The position numbers and the translations under genes are program-made. The notes beneath the pieces are model-generated. The model did no database searches, was not told the origin of the DNA, and saw only the letters and a list, made by a program, of their open reading frames with translations. This document shows positions 24,301-35,560 of a stretch of DNA of 64,000 nucleotides, one piece after another (the first letter of the stretch is position 1; each line of letters starts with the position of its first letter). This DNA comes from Purshia tridentata (taxonomy: Eukaryota; Streptophyta; Magnoliopsida; Rosales; Rosaceae): the NCBI GenBank assembly GCA_003254885.1, contig QANT01003443.1:1-64000 (forward strand), written 5' to 3'.

Positions 24301-25011
24301 CATATCTTGTATTTGATACAGAACTTGTTTTGACTATTCAAAATGCATTCTAAATTACGTACTGGGAAATTTTTCAATTATTAAAATGCCAAATAAGGCG
24401 CTACATACATACACAATAGCAGAAAATCAGTAATTAAATTCCCATATTAATATGAGTACCTTCTCAGGCGAACTTCGTAACCTTATGCGTTTCTCATAAT
24501 TGAAGAAAATCTTTCTCCTATACCCATCTGCAATAACCAATACCAAAGTTAAACAAACAAAATTCAACGCAAACCAACAAGAAATGGAAATGCTCACAAT
24601 AATCAAAAACTTCTTGCCTCCGAAAAGAAACTTGGAGCTAATTTCGGGTAAAGAAAATTTCCGAAACAAAGAAAACGAATCCTGCAGAGGTTCTCCGGAG
24701 CACTCCGTTGACCAGTCAGCGAACGACGACCTGTTGAAGAGAGCTGAATCGGGAGAAGACCAGTAGAGAAGCCCGAGACCCGAACCTGCTACTAAGCCCG
24801 AGATCCATTTAAGGAAGGACCCCGAGTCGGGATTTTGGTGAGGGTTAGAGTCGAAGCTTGAGACGGTGATCAGAGAGAGTGATGATGAGGAGGAGGAGGA
24901 GGAGGAGGAGGAGGAGGGAGAGGATGGTTGTGGCGCCGAAGAGAATTGGGAGGTTTGGAGCCGTTGGTGGATGGACGGTGCGGATCTTCTCAGAGATTGC
25001 AAGCGGGACAT
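21320..25011 (-). CDS. MICU: Mitochondrial calcium uptake protein, MICU family
   Basis: Seven exons: 25011-24618, 24527-24460, 23747-23524, 23440-23357, 23257-23044, 22037-21741, 21484-21320, totalling 482 codons in a consistent frame. MICU is an EF-hand protein of the mitochondrial intermembrane space that gates the MCU calcium channel. Seen: an N-terminus rich in Arg and Ser with a poly-Ser run, typical of a targeting peptide; a hydrophobic stretch (FLKWISGLVAGSGLGLLYW); the conserved YRRKIFFNYEKRIR block; three EF-hand loops, DVNNDGHISFKE (about 218-229), DTNDSGEIDKEE (about 252-263) and DANRDGHLSLEE (about 446-457). Plant MICU has three EF hands, as here. The start at 25011 (MSRLQS) gives a usual presequence; in-frame ATGs lie further upstream (25176 and 25125). 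The first intron must use a GC donor to keep the frame. Confidence 0.92.
22440..22625. other. GC-rich patch inside a MICU intron
   Basis: Within the 1-kb intron between 22038 and 23043, about 185 bp are unusually GC-rich. They contain GAGAGGCACCATGG and, further on, CCATGGAGCCCTCTC, an imperfect inverted pair. It is not coding in any convincing frame. It may be a fragment of an inserted element; its origin is unknown. Confidence 0.45.
24130..24280. repeat. Degenerate telomere-like repeats in a MICU intron
   Basis: The stretch is built from variants of CCCTAAA, such as CTCTAAACC, CCTAAAGCCCTGAACCC, CCTTGAACC and CCCTGACCCC. It looks like a decayed interstitial telomeric repeat. Similar low-complexity patches can also arise by chance. 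Confidence 0.4.
24885..24920 (-). repeat. GGA/TCC trinucleotide run coding for poly-Ser
   Basis: A run of GAG/GGA triplets on the plus strand gives about a dozen Ser codons in the N-terminal targeting region of the MICU protein. Confidence 0.85.
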
Positions 25012-25947
25012 GGGAAAAAACTGCAAAATTGCGCGAAATGTTGCAGAGACGGAGTGGGAAGAAAAGTATGGACGTAGACGACGACGTAATGAATGAGATG
25101 AGGACTTGCCGACTTGGAGTCTAACCATGTGACTAAATAAGTGTGCTACATTAAAACCACGGGCGCGCGCGCACATTGTAAGTTGGTCTGTGAAGTGAGA
25201 ATGGGCCTGCTATCAAGCCCATATTACCCAGTACCCAATTCTAAGCTGATGACATTTCTTTCAAATGAAGCAATCATAAGATTTGGGAAAAAAGGCCCAT
25301 TATAGTGAATTATCTTTTATTTCATTCTTTTTTGACAAAATGAAATTCAATGGCTCACATTTCAAAGACTACGAATTCTGTAATACATCATGAAGTAAAT
25401 CTTCCAGAAGGTTTTTTGACCTTTTATTAAAGGACTACAAATAACAATATCATTACAGCTGTGGTTCTATACACTGTTTCAGATGAGTATAAAAACTTTA
25501 TGAAGAATGCAAATAGCAGTATTCCTTGATAAAATGTGTATTGATGTTGCGTGTTGATAGGCAAAACATCCCACCCCAACATGCTTTAATTACATTGTTA
25601 GTTAAATATCATATCAAAAGGTTTCAATTGTAATGAGTAATGACATGAAGTAACACCCATGTGGGAAGGTTTATATCTAAAGTGTGTAGGCATCAATTGA
25701 TTATTGCTTTGAGTCTTTGACAGCTGTCACATGCTTCCAAATTAGATTTTGAGAGTGAAATAAAAATGGGAGTTATGAGTTGTCACAATTGAATCATTGG
25801 GCCCATACAATGGGTCCATCTTCTCATTGCAACCCGACTGTGGCACAAACCAAGCCAACAGGTAAAAATGTGGACAGTTATGGCCGGCTTTGGCCCGCGG
25901 CACCACAAATCGAGCCTCTCAGTGCAGTTGGTAGTTTTGAGAGCAAG

Positions 25948-26099
25948 TTTCTTACCTAAATTGGTACTCGTTTTAGTACCAAACTTTTAATCTTAGTCAT
26001 CTCTCTCACAATTCTTCCCTTTTCTTTCTATTTCTATTTTCTCTTCAATGATTAAAATTAAGGTTTGATACCAAAACAGGTACTAAGCTGAATAAAAAA
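25948..26099. mobile_element. MITE-like element, about 150 bp
   Basis: The left end reads TTGGTACTCGTTTTAGTACC and the reverse complement of the right end reads TTAGTACCTGTTTTGGTATC. Both continue into AAAC(C/T)TTTAAT-like sequence, giving inverted repeats of about 50 bp around a pyrimidine-rich centre. No ORF is present. Confidence 0.65.
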
Positions 26100-27479
26100 T
26101 CTATTTTTAGTAGTTTCGGTCCCAACCAATTCAATCCACCCACCCTTACTTCTCACCATCCAATTCGGGTGAAAATGCACTTTGGATAATTGTTTGGGTT
26201 AGATATTATTTTATTTTTGGCCTAAAGACATTATTGGTCCACGTAGCTTGACCTTGTTTTCAATTCAATTTTATCAATTGATCCATTTCGTTTATCATAA
26301 TGTATTTGATTTGCTAGGTCGAGTCGGTGGTTTGTTGTATCGACATTCCACCAAGGGGCCCCACATACGTACCATACAAGAAACACATTATCCTTTCAAA
26401 CGAAGTTGGGAGGATGGATGACCACTTCCACAAGAAATTTTGTACATGACATCCCAACCACCTCAAAAGCTTTGTTACTCTCTACATAAGCCACTCCTTT
26501 CAAGATGCCTCGCAATCCAATGGTTGGACTTTGGAGAGAAGGTATCTCATCATTCATGAATTACGTCATCATTCTTTAATATATACAACTCATCAGTGCT
26601 CTAGCTTTTTCATTTTTTCCTATTTAGTCCTTTCTTTTCTTTTTTTTGGGCATCACACATCAATCACGCTTGACGCCCGAAAGCGTTTGTGATATAAATG
26701 TGAATTCCACCTTTCCTGCCTGTCAATTACTGCCTTCCATGATGAGACATGGCCCACATTGTCATTTCCAGATCCAGCTCATTGATATCAAATATTTAAT
26801 ACTAATATCTTCCAAATTCTTTAATTTACTGAATTTTTTTATATTTATTTTTTTAAATACTTTTTTTATATATAATTTCTCACAATATTAAACATTTATT
26901 CATGCCGACTCCTTTCGTTGTTGTGATAAAATTCCTGAAGAGAACACTCATCCCTGTTCACATTCACAATTACCATTAAACTTTTTAACTTCTTAATGAT
27001 CATATTATCATAAATCAACTAAACAAATACTTAATGCTTCCATAACAAAATAAATCTCAAATTTGTGTTTTTGATTTTGTTGTAATTTTAAGCTTAAATA
27101 TTTTCTGTAATGAGTTATTTTTTCTTTTAAGAGTCTCGTAGAAGGTTTCACTGTTCCTTTCGTCAATAGTTGGGAGCCTTCCAGAATCCAGTTCAAGGTC
27201 ATGCTTTCCTTTTCAATCCTTCAAAAATCCATGAAAAATATTCCGCCCATAAAAACCAAGTCCATGAAAAATAATCAATGACTTCACACCTGCAACAGCA
27301 CCACGAAACTAAAAGGAAAGTTAGAAATTCTAAACAAAGCAACAAAATTACCAAGTCCACAAACAATACAAATAATAATCCGTAAAAACAAAGAACAAAT
27401 ACACAAATAAATAAAAGAATATACCTCGCACAACGCAACGCAACCTGGTAAAGGATACTGCAGAGTCGACGGCACACGT

Positions 27480-27560
27480 AACGGAAAATGGGAACGACGA
27501 GGACTAACCACACGGAACGCAACGGAACCGAACGGTGGACACAAACGGCAAACATAACGG
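27480..27560 (+). promoter_or_regulatory. Cluster of five AACGG motifs
   Basis: AACGG occurs at 27480, 27521, 27531, 27544 and 27556 on the plus strand, within a CpG-rich patch unlike its AT-rich surroundings. AACGG is the core of the MSA element bound by three-repeat MYB factors in G2/M genes. No gene start is recognised just downstream on either strand, so its function is uncertain. Confidence 0.35.
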
Positions 27561-28051
27561 ATATCCCTAATGCTGCAAAACACAAATGGATGGACGGATG
27601 TCACAAATCTGAATGCCGCAAAACTGAACAGTCTCTTTGCCACTTCTAATTGGAATTAATTAGCCAAAGGATGTGCCCTTAATTATCCTTAATCCGATTT
27701 TAATTTTGTGGTTTTGTTAGGAAAAAAAAATGTCCGAAAACTGTCCTTCCAATTTTTCCATAGCAAATGATATCATGTACAATATGGACTTTCTCTCTTT
27801 CATAGGCTTTCGAACAAAACTCGTCAGCTCGACCAGGCGCCTCAGCTGCAGAACTCGACCGAGTTTGAGTTGACTCAGCTGAAGTAGCCTCCCTCGGAAT
27901 CGCGTGAGCAGTAGCTGCATCGTTGGATGTGGCTCCGAGTTGAGTTGACTCAACGGGATCTAAGATCGGAAAATAAGAGAAATGACCGGAAATATAACCA
28001 ACCTGTGTCTGTCACTCTGTAAAACAAAATCAGAGAGATCCGTCAAATCTG

Positions 28052-28741
28052 TCACTCGGCATCGGTGGCCTTGGACATGTTTGAGAGCCGACTCTGCCTC
28101 GGCTGAAACCCCGCTCTTCTTCTCTGCTGGTGCGAAGAAGGCCGAATCAGAGCGGTCAAAGCACGCTTCACCCACTCACCCTCGACTCCACCGATTCGGA
28201 CCAGCGAGTTCGTCATGGCCGATCTGCGCATATTCAACCTGTTGTTTGGATATGGCGCCGAATTTTGACTCCCGCTGCCATGATTCTTATGGAGGCTGCA
28301 GCGGAACGATCCAGGATGCGTCGTCGGCGAGCACATACAGGTCTTCTTCGGCATCGAGATCGGGCCGTTGTTCTTGGAGGCAGTGATGGACCGGTTCGGC
28401 GAGATAGAGCGGTGGTCGATGGAGAACCGGACCGAAGGCGAAGGAGCGGAGGAGGTGTATAGGTTGACACGCGTCGGAGAAGAGGATCGGTGGTGGTGGC
28501 TGTTGTTGTGATTATGGTAGTAGTTCTGGTACTGGTAGTCATGTTTGCGGTTGAAGAAGGCAGAGGACGCAGACGAAAAGCTCGAGCTTGTCGATGAAGC
28601 GAAAGCCGAAGACGAAGACGAGAGCGAGGCGTTCGAGGTCGCTGAATAGAACCTACCGGAAGGTGAGAGTGATCGGAGAACCGGTCCGCTTCCGCCGGAC
28701 CTCGTTCTCGCTCTTGAGGATGAAGAAGATGCGGCAGCCAT
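28052..28741 (-). CDS. Serine-rich plant protein of unknown function
   Basis: One uninterrupted reading frame of 229 residues. The first half is dominated by Ser with Arg/Pro, including SPSGRF and a His/Asn/Tyr-rich patch (about 65-85). The second half carries a conserved block with KKTCMCSPTTHPGSFRCS (about 131-148), which I recognise from the plant serine-rich-protein-related family (for example the Arabidopsis At5g25280 and At5g11090 type). This block has spaced Cys and His residues (C-x-C...H...C...H) that could bind metal, but no function is established. The C-terminal part (EWVKRALTALIRPSSHQQRRR) is basic. There is no signal peptide or membrane segment. The start is the first ATG after a GA-rich leader. 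High Ser content creates long shadow frames on the other strand. Confidence 0.85.
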   Translation of the reverse strand: MAAASSSSSRARTRSGGSGPVLRSLSPSGRFYSATSNASLSSSSSAFASSTSSSFSSASSAFFNRKHDYQYQNYYHNHNNSHHHRSSSPTRVNLYTSSAPSPSVRFSIDHRSISPNRSITASKNNGPISMPKKTCMCSPTTHPGSFRCSLHKNHGSGSQNSAPYPNNRLNMRRSAMTNSLVRIGGVEGEWVKRALTALIRPSSHQQRRRAGFQPRQSRLSNMSKATDAE

Positions 28742-28812
28742 TGGAGAGTTAGAGAGAGAAAGTGAGAGCTGAAGAGAGAGTGAGAGTTAGAGAGAGAGAG
28801 AGAGAGATAGAG
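28742..28812 (-). repeat. GA/CT-rich leader of the serine-rich gene
   Basis: Directly upstream of the start codon lies a GA-rich run on the plus strand (CT-rich on the sense strand). It is typical of plant 5'UTRs and Y-patch promoters. Confidence 0.7.
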
Positions 28813-30101
28813 CGTTTATTTTCTTATTCCCCTAGGGGCCCCTTTGGGGACTTGGTTTGGCAAACCTAACGAGTCTCAAATGCCGGTTTTATAGATCAGG
28901 GAGGGGAGGGTGGATGGTAATTAGTCGGAGGTTTGGGGGGTAATTTGGGGTTTTTGGTTAACTGCGTTCGGTGGTTTATCTAGGCGTTTAGAATCTTATC
29001 CAACGGCTGGAGTGATGGGGACTGCGCATGCAGACGAAAGTCGGAGCCGGTTGTCCAGCAGCTTTGACTGGGCCACCAGCAGAGCCTGCCACGTATAAAG
29101 CTCTTTGGGAAACGCTAGCTCATGAGTTTACGATAAGCCCAGTTCTGTGCAGTTAATTACGGTTTGCCATTGGCTTGTTCTTTGTGTAATGCCCTAACTG
29201 ACCCAAACTTTTGGGTTTATACTCCCAAGTATCCTAAATTTGTCCTCAACATGGAAATGTCAATTTTTTTGGGGAAAATAAAATAATAACATGAAGACTG
29301 GTAGGTTTAAGTCGTTATTTTTCTTTTTTAAAGTTGGGTTGTTCTATAATCTATTGTAAACGAAATTTATTTCTCTTCAAAATAAAATAAGTTAATGTCT
29401 AATATTGGAATTTCTCTTAAGCATCATGGTAATGAAGGCAAAAATGGGGACATAGTAGAATGTGTTACGTTGTGATTGGGTGGTACCCCATAAATATGAT
29501 CGATTTGGTCCCTATTAGCCTTTTAGGTTGAAATTTCATTTCAGTAGGTGGCGTGGCCTCTGTTCTGCTCCTGCTCAACTAATTGTAAACATCGAGGTTA
29601 GCTACTTTTAAACTTTTTTTTATTCTTTTCTTTGTCTAGAGAAAATGCAATCTTGAGAGTTGAGATTCAACCCCTAGTTTCAGGAATCTTTGAAAATATC
29701 AATAAATTTTGAAATTATGAGAATTAAAAAAATATATGACGAGAAAGAAACACATCTGGGATGAGGAAAATAGTTCTGTGCTTCACTCACTCAGCCACCG
29801 CCGGCAAGGTCCAATCTGAGGACACATTGTAGAGAGACATAGTGAGTGAGTAACTGCAGATAAGGAAAGATGATAGGGGCTGGTGAGGGGAGGGTGGGGT
29901 TTGGTGTCTGCTGATAGGGAAATTTACATTTTTTGTTTTCTACCTATAACATTTAACTTTTCTTTTTTTGAATTAGAAGAGTGAAATCGAAGTTAAATGT
30001 AATTATTCTGTTATTTCTATTGTGCTGTACAATCATTATAACATTTCCTTGTTAATGATGTCAAACAATGATTTTCACTCAACCTTTTTTTAATAAATAA
30101 A

Positions 30102-30424
30102 GAGAAATATTAGCTACATTCTCTAATTTAAAAATTAGATTTATCGCTGATTTATCTAATAACAACTACAAGACTAAGCTAAGAAATGTAACAATTATAT
30201 TTTTTTCTACACCAACATGTCCTCGTTGTTTGGTGAGATGTGTCACAATTATTGTCTATTTATTTAATAATAGTTATATTTGTTTGATTTTTTACAAAAA
30301 TAATCTTTTAAGAGTGATTAGAAAAATAAACAATTTTAATCACGAGACTACACAATATAATAAAAAATTTAAAAAATTAAGTTGAATGAAAAAATAGATT
30401 GAAAAATATAGCTAGCATTCTTCA
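30102..30424. mobile_element. MITE-like element, about 320 bp
   Basis: The left end GAAATATTAGCTACATTCTC pairs with the reverse complement of the right end, GAAGAATGCTAGCTATATTT. The inside is AT-rich and non-coding. Its borders are approximate and no clear target-site duplication was seen. Confidence 0.5.
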
Positions 30425-31299
30425 TAAATAATATTATATTTTCTCTTTTTGTAATTAATAAAACAATTGTCATCCATGAGATTTAAATTTTAAGATTATT
30501 TTCAACAAGCATCAACTAAATACTTTAAACTGTGAATTTAAATTAACCTAGTCGGGCGAAGATATACAAAAACTCCCCCTTTTATACTCAGATTTGAACC
30601 ATCTCTCTTTTCTTATAATTAAAAAAAAAACTACTAAATCAAATAGTTATTGATATTTTGCGGCCTTCTTATTCTGCCTGACATACAATCTTATTTAACA
30701 TATAAAATATTTAAAATTTTTATTATATGAAATAAATATTCAAGTTGATACATAATTACATGTTTAAAGTGTAAAGTGTAAAGTGTAAAGTGGCTTTCGC
30801 TTGAACAGTTGAACCAGATTGGACCAAAGTTTGATCTGGACCGTCTGGAGGAGTGGAAGTCTTCTTAAACCTCCGTCCCAGTTCACAGTTCTTGGTGCAA
30901 CTAATTATGCTAATAAGCCTAATTACATGCCTGATGATGTTTTATTTATTTGATTTTCTCATATGCTTGAAAAATAAGCAGCAGTTGATGTACGGAAACC
31001 GAGAAAGTCCAGAGCTCTGAATTTGAAAAGGATTACATCCCCGTCAAGCTAGCCACGACTCCATCTCGATGTGATTAACTATATTATATATTGTTGACTA
31101 TTCTATGATCAAGTTGAAATAACTGCTGCTTTCGTAGACCGGACCAATTCTATAAATTTGGTCAATACTTCTTGTGATCAAAACAGGAGAGAGGCTGCTA
31201 TTTTCCCGCCAAGACTACTACTCTCTGCCGGTTTTATTGACGATTTCAATTCATTCGTTTTGGAATAGTTTGCACAATTAATCTCTATGAAAGGTCTGG

Positions 31300-32230
31300 T
31301 TAGTTACAATGAAATGATATGTGTTTCGTGATCTCCTAATCACTTAATATTGTTCAATAGGTATATCTAAAAAAAGAGGTATACACAATTTCGTTTTATT
31401 AAATAAATTTAATTTATCACGTGAACAATATGTAATTGCCGAATGATGTGAGAAAATAGACATTATGTTAAAAATATATGTTTCATGATCTTGTAATTGC
31501 TTTATCATGTGAGAAAATTTATTCTAAGGCATGATTTTAATTCTTTGAATAAATATGTTTCATCAAGTGAACAACACGTAATTAATGAGGTGAGAAGAAA
31601 AAAAAAAGTTACGATGAAAATACATGTTTCATGATCTTGTGATCATTTCATCATATGAGCAATGTGCAATAGATAGATCCAAAAAGAGAGATGTATACAA
31701 TTTCGCATAAATTTATATACGGCATAATTTTAATTCTTTGAATGGATGTACTTTATTACGTGAACAACACGTAATAGCTGTTGTGAGAAAAAAAATTATA
31801 TGTTTTGTTATCTCAGAATCACTTCATCATGTAAGAAACATACAATAGCTAAACGTAAAAAGAGAGACATATACAATTTTATATAAATTTATTCTAGGAT
31901 ATTATTTTAATTCTTTGAATAGATGTACTTCATCGCATGAACAACACATAATGAATAATGTAAGAGAAGACATAGATGAAAGAATACATTTCGTGATTAT
32001 CATATAAGCAACATGCAGATCTGAAAAAAAAAATGTATAAAATTTAGTATAAATTTATTTCCAAGCATAATTTTAAACTAACAATTTAAGAGAAGATGTT
32101 ACGATGAAAAGATACATTTTGTGATTTTGTAATCACTTTATCACATAAGCAAAATGCAATAGGTTAGATAAAAGAAAAAGAGATGTATAAAATTTGGTTT
32201 AAATTTATTCCGAGACATTTATTTTAAACT
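31300..32230. repeat. Diverged tandem array, about six units of 130-190 bp
   Basis: A recurring pattern is visible: TTTCATGATCTTGTAATCAC, then CATCATGTGAGCAA, AAAGAGAGATGTATACAATT, ATAAATTTATTC, AATTTTAATTCTTTGAAT, and GTGAACAACACGTAAT. Units start near 31318, 31480, 31622, 31803, 31983 and 32112, each with substitutions and internal deletions. It is non-coding and looks like an old minisatellite or satellite fragment. Confidence 0.75.
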
Positions 32231-35200
32231 TTTGAATTGTGGAAGTACGCGGCCAAATTATGTAAGTGGAAGACTTTTTCATTTTATAAATCAAATAATG
32301 ATACGGATTGGAAGAAATTTTAAAACCAACATTGATTAGATGGCAGAAAACTAATTAATATTGTCATTAACTCTCCTTTAATAAGAAGGAAGGACACCCC
32401 TACACCATGAAGCGAGAAGGTGATGATGACAAATGTCATCTCAATCCCTTATATTTATGTCTTTGGCCATTAAAAAAAATGTATGTATACATATACATGC
32501 AAATTTTCATGTGTGAACGCTTATTTTCAAATTTTTTCTTGCTGATCAATCGGCTCAGGTTTATTCAAATACGAGCCTCCTCCTAGAGAAGGACTCATAC
32601 ATATAGCTCATGGTAGTTGAAGTTCATTTTGACTATGAGCATTAATTTAGAGAGTTCAATTCTTCAATGCCTCACCCATATACAACCTAGCCTTCTGGAC
32701 CTATTTAATTAGCATTTTGAAACTAAAGCTTAACATAGCAAGTTAGCAACCCCAAATCTTACTGTGAATATATTTTAGCCNTTACTGTGAATATCTTTTA
32801 GCCCACTAGCAAGTTTGGCCATTATAATTTATATTATGAGGACAAAGTCAAAGCTAGCTCAATAATTATACATTAAACGAAAATGGTACTTATTCCATTT
32901 TTTTTTTCCCTAGCCTACAGGACGCGTACATATTGTGCTCACACTACATCAGCAAACTAGTAAAAACTATATAATATCATCACATGCCCAGCTTGTGACA
33001 TAGGTTGGGAAAAAAAATAGATAAAAAAAAAGTTGGAGTTGTGCAGCATTTTCTTTTAATATAAGGTGAGAAACCAATTTGCTTTGCTCCTACTTCACGA
33101 CTCCACAGTACTCATACGTACTTTATTAACAATCTAATTCCTTTTTACTGTAGTATTAGCTATTTGATTAATATATATACATATGCTTTATTTTATCATA
33201 TCTGTTAGAAGTATATTTATTGGGTATGGACAATTGGGAAATAAAGTTAAGGAGAAAAAACTTTTTAATTATGATCCAATCTATTATATCTACTTTTGCA
33301 GATCCATTGGAAAATCTTACAGATCAAGGGTTATTAGCTATAATCAATTAATCATTGGTGTTTGTCTAGATTCAACCTGTCTAGTTGCAGTCTTACTTAA
33401 TCATCCTCAGTACGTAGACTTAACATTTGTCAAATATGGATTGAGTGATATAATTAATTAATTAATTAATATTGGTCTTTAATTGTATATATCTTTAAGT
33501 ACTTGGAACCTAAGTAGGTCCTTAATTGTTGTCACTTAGTGCTCTCCAAGGATAAGGTTATGAGCTTATTATAAAGTTCAACAAGGCCATTATTAAGTTA
33601 ACAAATTAAGGAACCTGCTAAGCCTATCAGTGGTATGATTTCACAAAGGTTGTTTACAATATATAATTTTAGTTGTTGGAAATATCCAAGGGGATATGGA
33701 AAGTATACTTATGATAATATATTATTGAAAATATGACAACTGTCTGTGGCGATGGAAGTGACCCAAAGTAATTAAGTAAAGCAAGGTTTATTTTATATTT
33801 TTGCATAGGCACATAGGCAAGCTGTTGAAGATAGTTCAGTATCTGGTTTTGTCTGCTATTGGGAGCTAAGAGAAAAGGAAATCAGCTTTTTTTAAAGTCT
33901 GGCTTTTAACCATGACCCAAACTTGGATCAGCAAGCACTTGTTCTATTTCACCAGCAATGGTGTTCATGTGCTTGAAGGTGTATGGCTTTCCTTAATTAG
34001 GGCAGTGTCTAGTGCAAACTATCATAAAAGTGTGGTTCGTATGATCATCTTTGTTTATCAACCATACTGATTGAAACAATTTTGTAGCTCTTTCTTTCCT
34101 GCAATTAATTAGTTCATAAATGCCAATAAAATTCTCATCTATATATCTGTATTGTTGGGCCGTGAATCTTACAGATGTACGTCATACAGTTCATGCTTTG
34201 GCTGAGCGAGGCAAGCCACCAAACCAGAGCTATATGGCATAATAATTATTTCTTGCCTAATTATGTTCTGAAACATTTTTTATTGGTCAGAATGTTCAAC
34301 TTTGAAAGGGTTCCAAAAATATAGTGACAGCTATAGTGCAGTCAATTGCTTAATTAAGCCAAGTAATAATGACTCTATTTGTGTGTGTGTGTTTATGGGC
34401 AGGTCAGTAGCTATGACTTAGTTATCACTTTGCCCTTTGGCACACTCTAGGGTCAGATGGCTCCTAATGGTGTTAACACTGAGAATTACTGCAAGCAAAG
34501 AAAAGAAAGGTTTCTACAATTTGGTACTACTTCATTAGCTTAGATATTTAATTTGGTAATTATATGAAATAAAATGTGGCATTAACCATTATCACCATAA
34601 CAATGAGTTGTCTCTATAGTTCACGTGGCCTGTGGAGTGTGGAGTCCATAAGATGTCTCTCTTGCAATGCAAGAAAATTAATAAATACTCTAAATTAGTC
34701 AAATTAATTGGTGGTTGGGAAGGTTCTAAGAGGTTGGTTGAAGAGAAAAACTTAAATATCTTTGCGATTGGTATGGATTACTTGGGTTACAAGGACTTAT
34801 TTTTGTGAAGAGTCGAATATTTTTTGTTGTGTTACTTATTTTTTGTGCTTAATTTAAGTTAAAATTGCAGTTCTCAAGTTATGAACACAATTTTTAGCAT
34901 TTTTTTCTTTGAAAATATGGGCTCACTCCAAGGAAAGAAACTGAGTAAAAGTTCTTTTTCCTCTTTTTTTTTTTGGCCAATAAGTTCTTTTTCCCCTTAA
35001 CCAAACTGTCTAATTAAATAACAAGTTTTTCCGGACTTAAGTAAATAATAAGTTATATTTTGAGGGAGTAACCACCTTCAACGTTCAATGTTTCAACTTT
35101 TTATTTTTTACCATGCAATGTTTCAAATTTTAAGGACAGGGAAATCATTGAAGGCATTTACCAAACATATAGCAATCAATGATTCAGTGCACACCTGCCG

Positions 35201-35289
35201 ACAAGTGATATCCAAAGATAAACAAAGCAAACTACTCTGTAACCAAAGCAAATTAAATATCCATAAGTCATTAGGTCCACAGCCTATAA

Positions 35290-35560
35290 AGTCCAATTGA
35301 AAATTATCAATATTTTAAAAAGATAAAATGTGTTCATATTTTAAAAAATCAAATAAATCAGAAGTTGTGTAATCGTGTAATCGTCTAAATAAACTAATGG
35401 TAAATCAAATTATTACCGAAATGTCTTGTTTATTTGATCATAGTTACATAAGCAAATAATTTCTGATTTGATTGATATTTTGTAGAGATAATCTTCATAT
35501 GTAAATCTAACAAATGAATGGTTCTAATTATATATTTACGATGCAGAATGAGAATAATAA
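35290..35560. mobile_element. Decayed copy of the 14621-type foldback element
   Basis: The right arm (TTTCTGATTTGATTGATATT, then AGATAATCTTCATATGTAAA) follows the order of the right arm of the element at 14621. The left arm (AATCAAATAAATCAGAAGTT) is its loose reverse complement. Divergence is clearly higher than in the first copy. Confidence 0.55.

Larger units (their letters stand above)
25012..28051. other. Intergenic region between MICU and the serine-rich gene
   Basis: Upstream of MICU lies a CGCGCGCG run (25163-25172). A MITE-like element sits at 25948-26099 and a cluster of AACGG motifs at 27480-27560. The part at 27700-28051 is probably the 3'UTR of the serine-rich gene. Small ORFs here lack any family resemblance. 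Confidence 0.5.

Noticed and set aside
27199-27643. Two overlapping minus-strand frames of 119-128 codons
   Set aside because: The translations are rich in Phe, Val, Leu, Arg and Cys from T-rich DNA, have no motif, and no splice partners were found. The region is kept only as an AACGG cluster.
28130-28462. Plus-strand frames opposite the serine-rich gene
   Set aside because: They come from the repetitive Ser codons on the other strand (Arg-rich translation) and lack coding support.
33600-34700. Possible microRNA precursor in the gene-free block
   Set aside because: No mature sequence of the well-known conserved plant families was recognised and no clear precursor hairpin was seen by eye.
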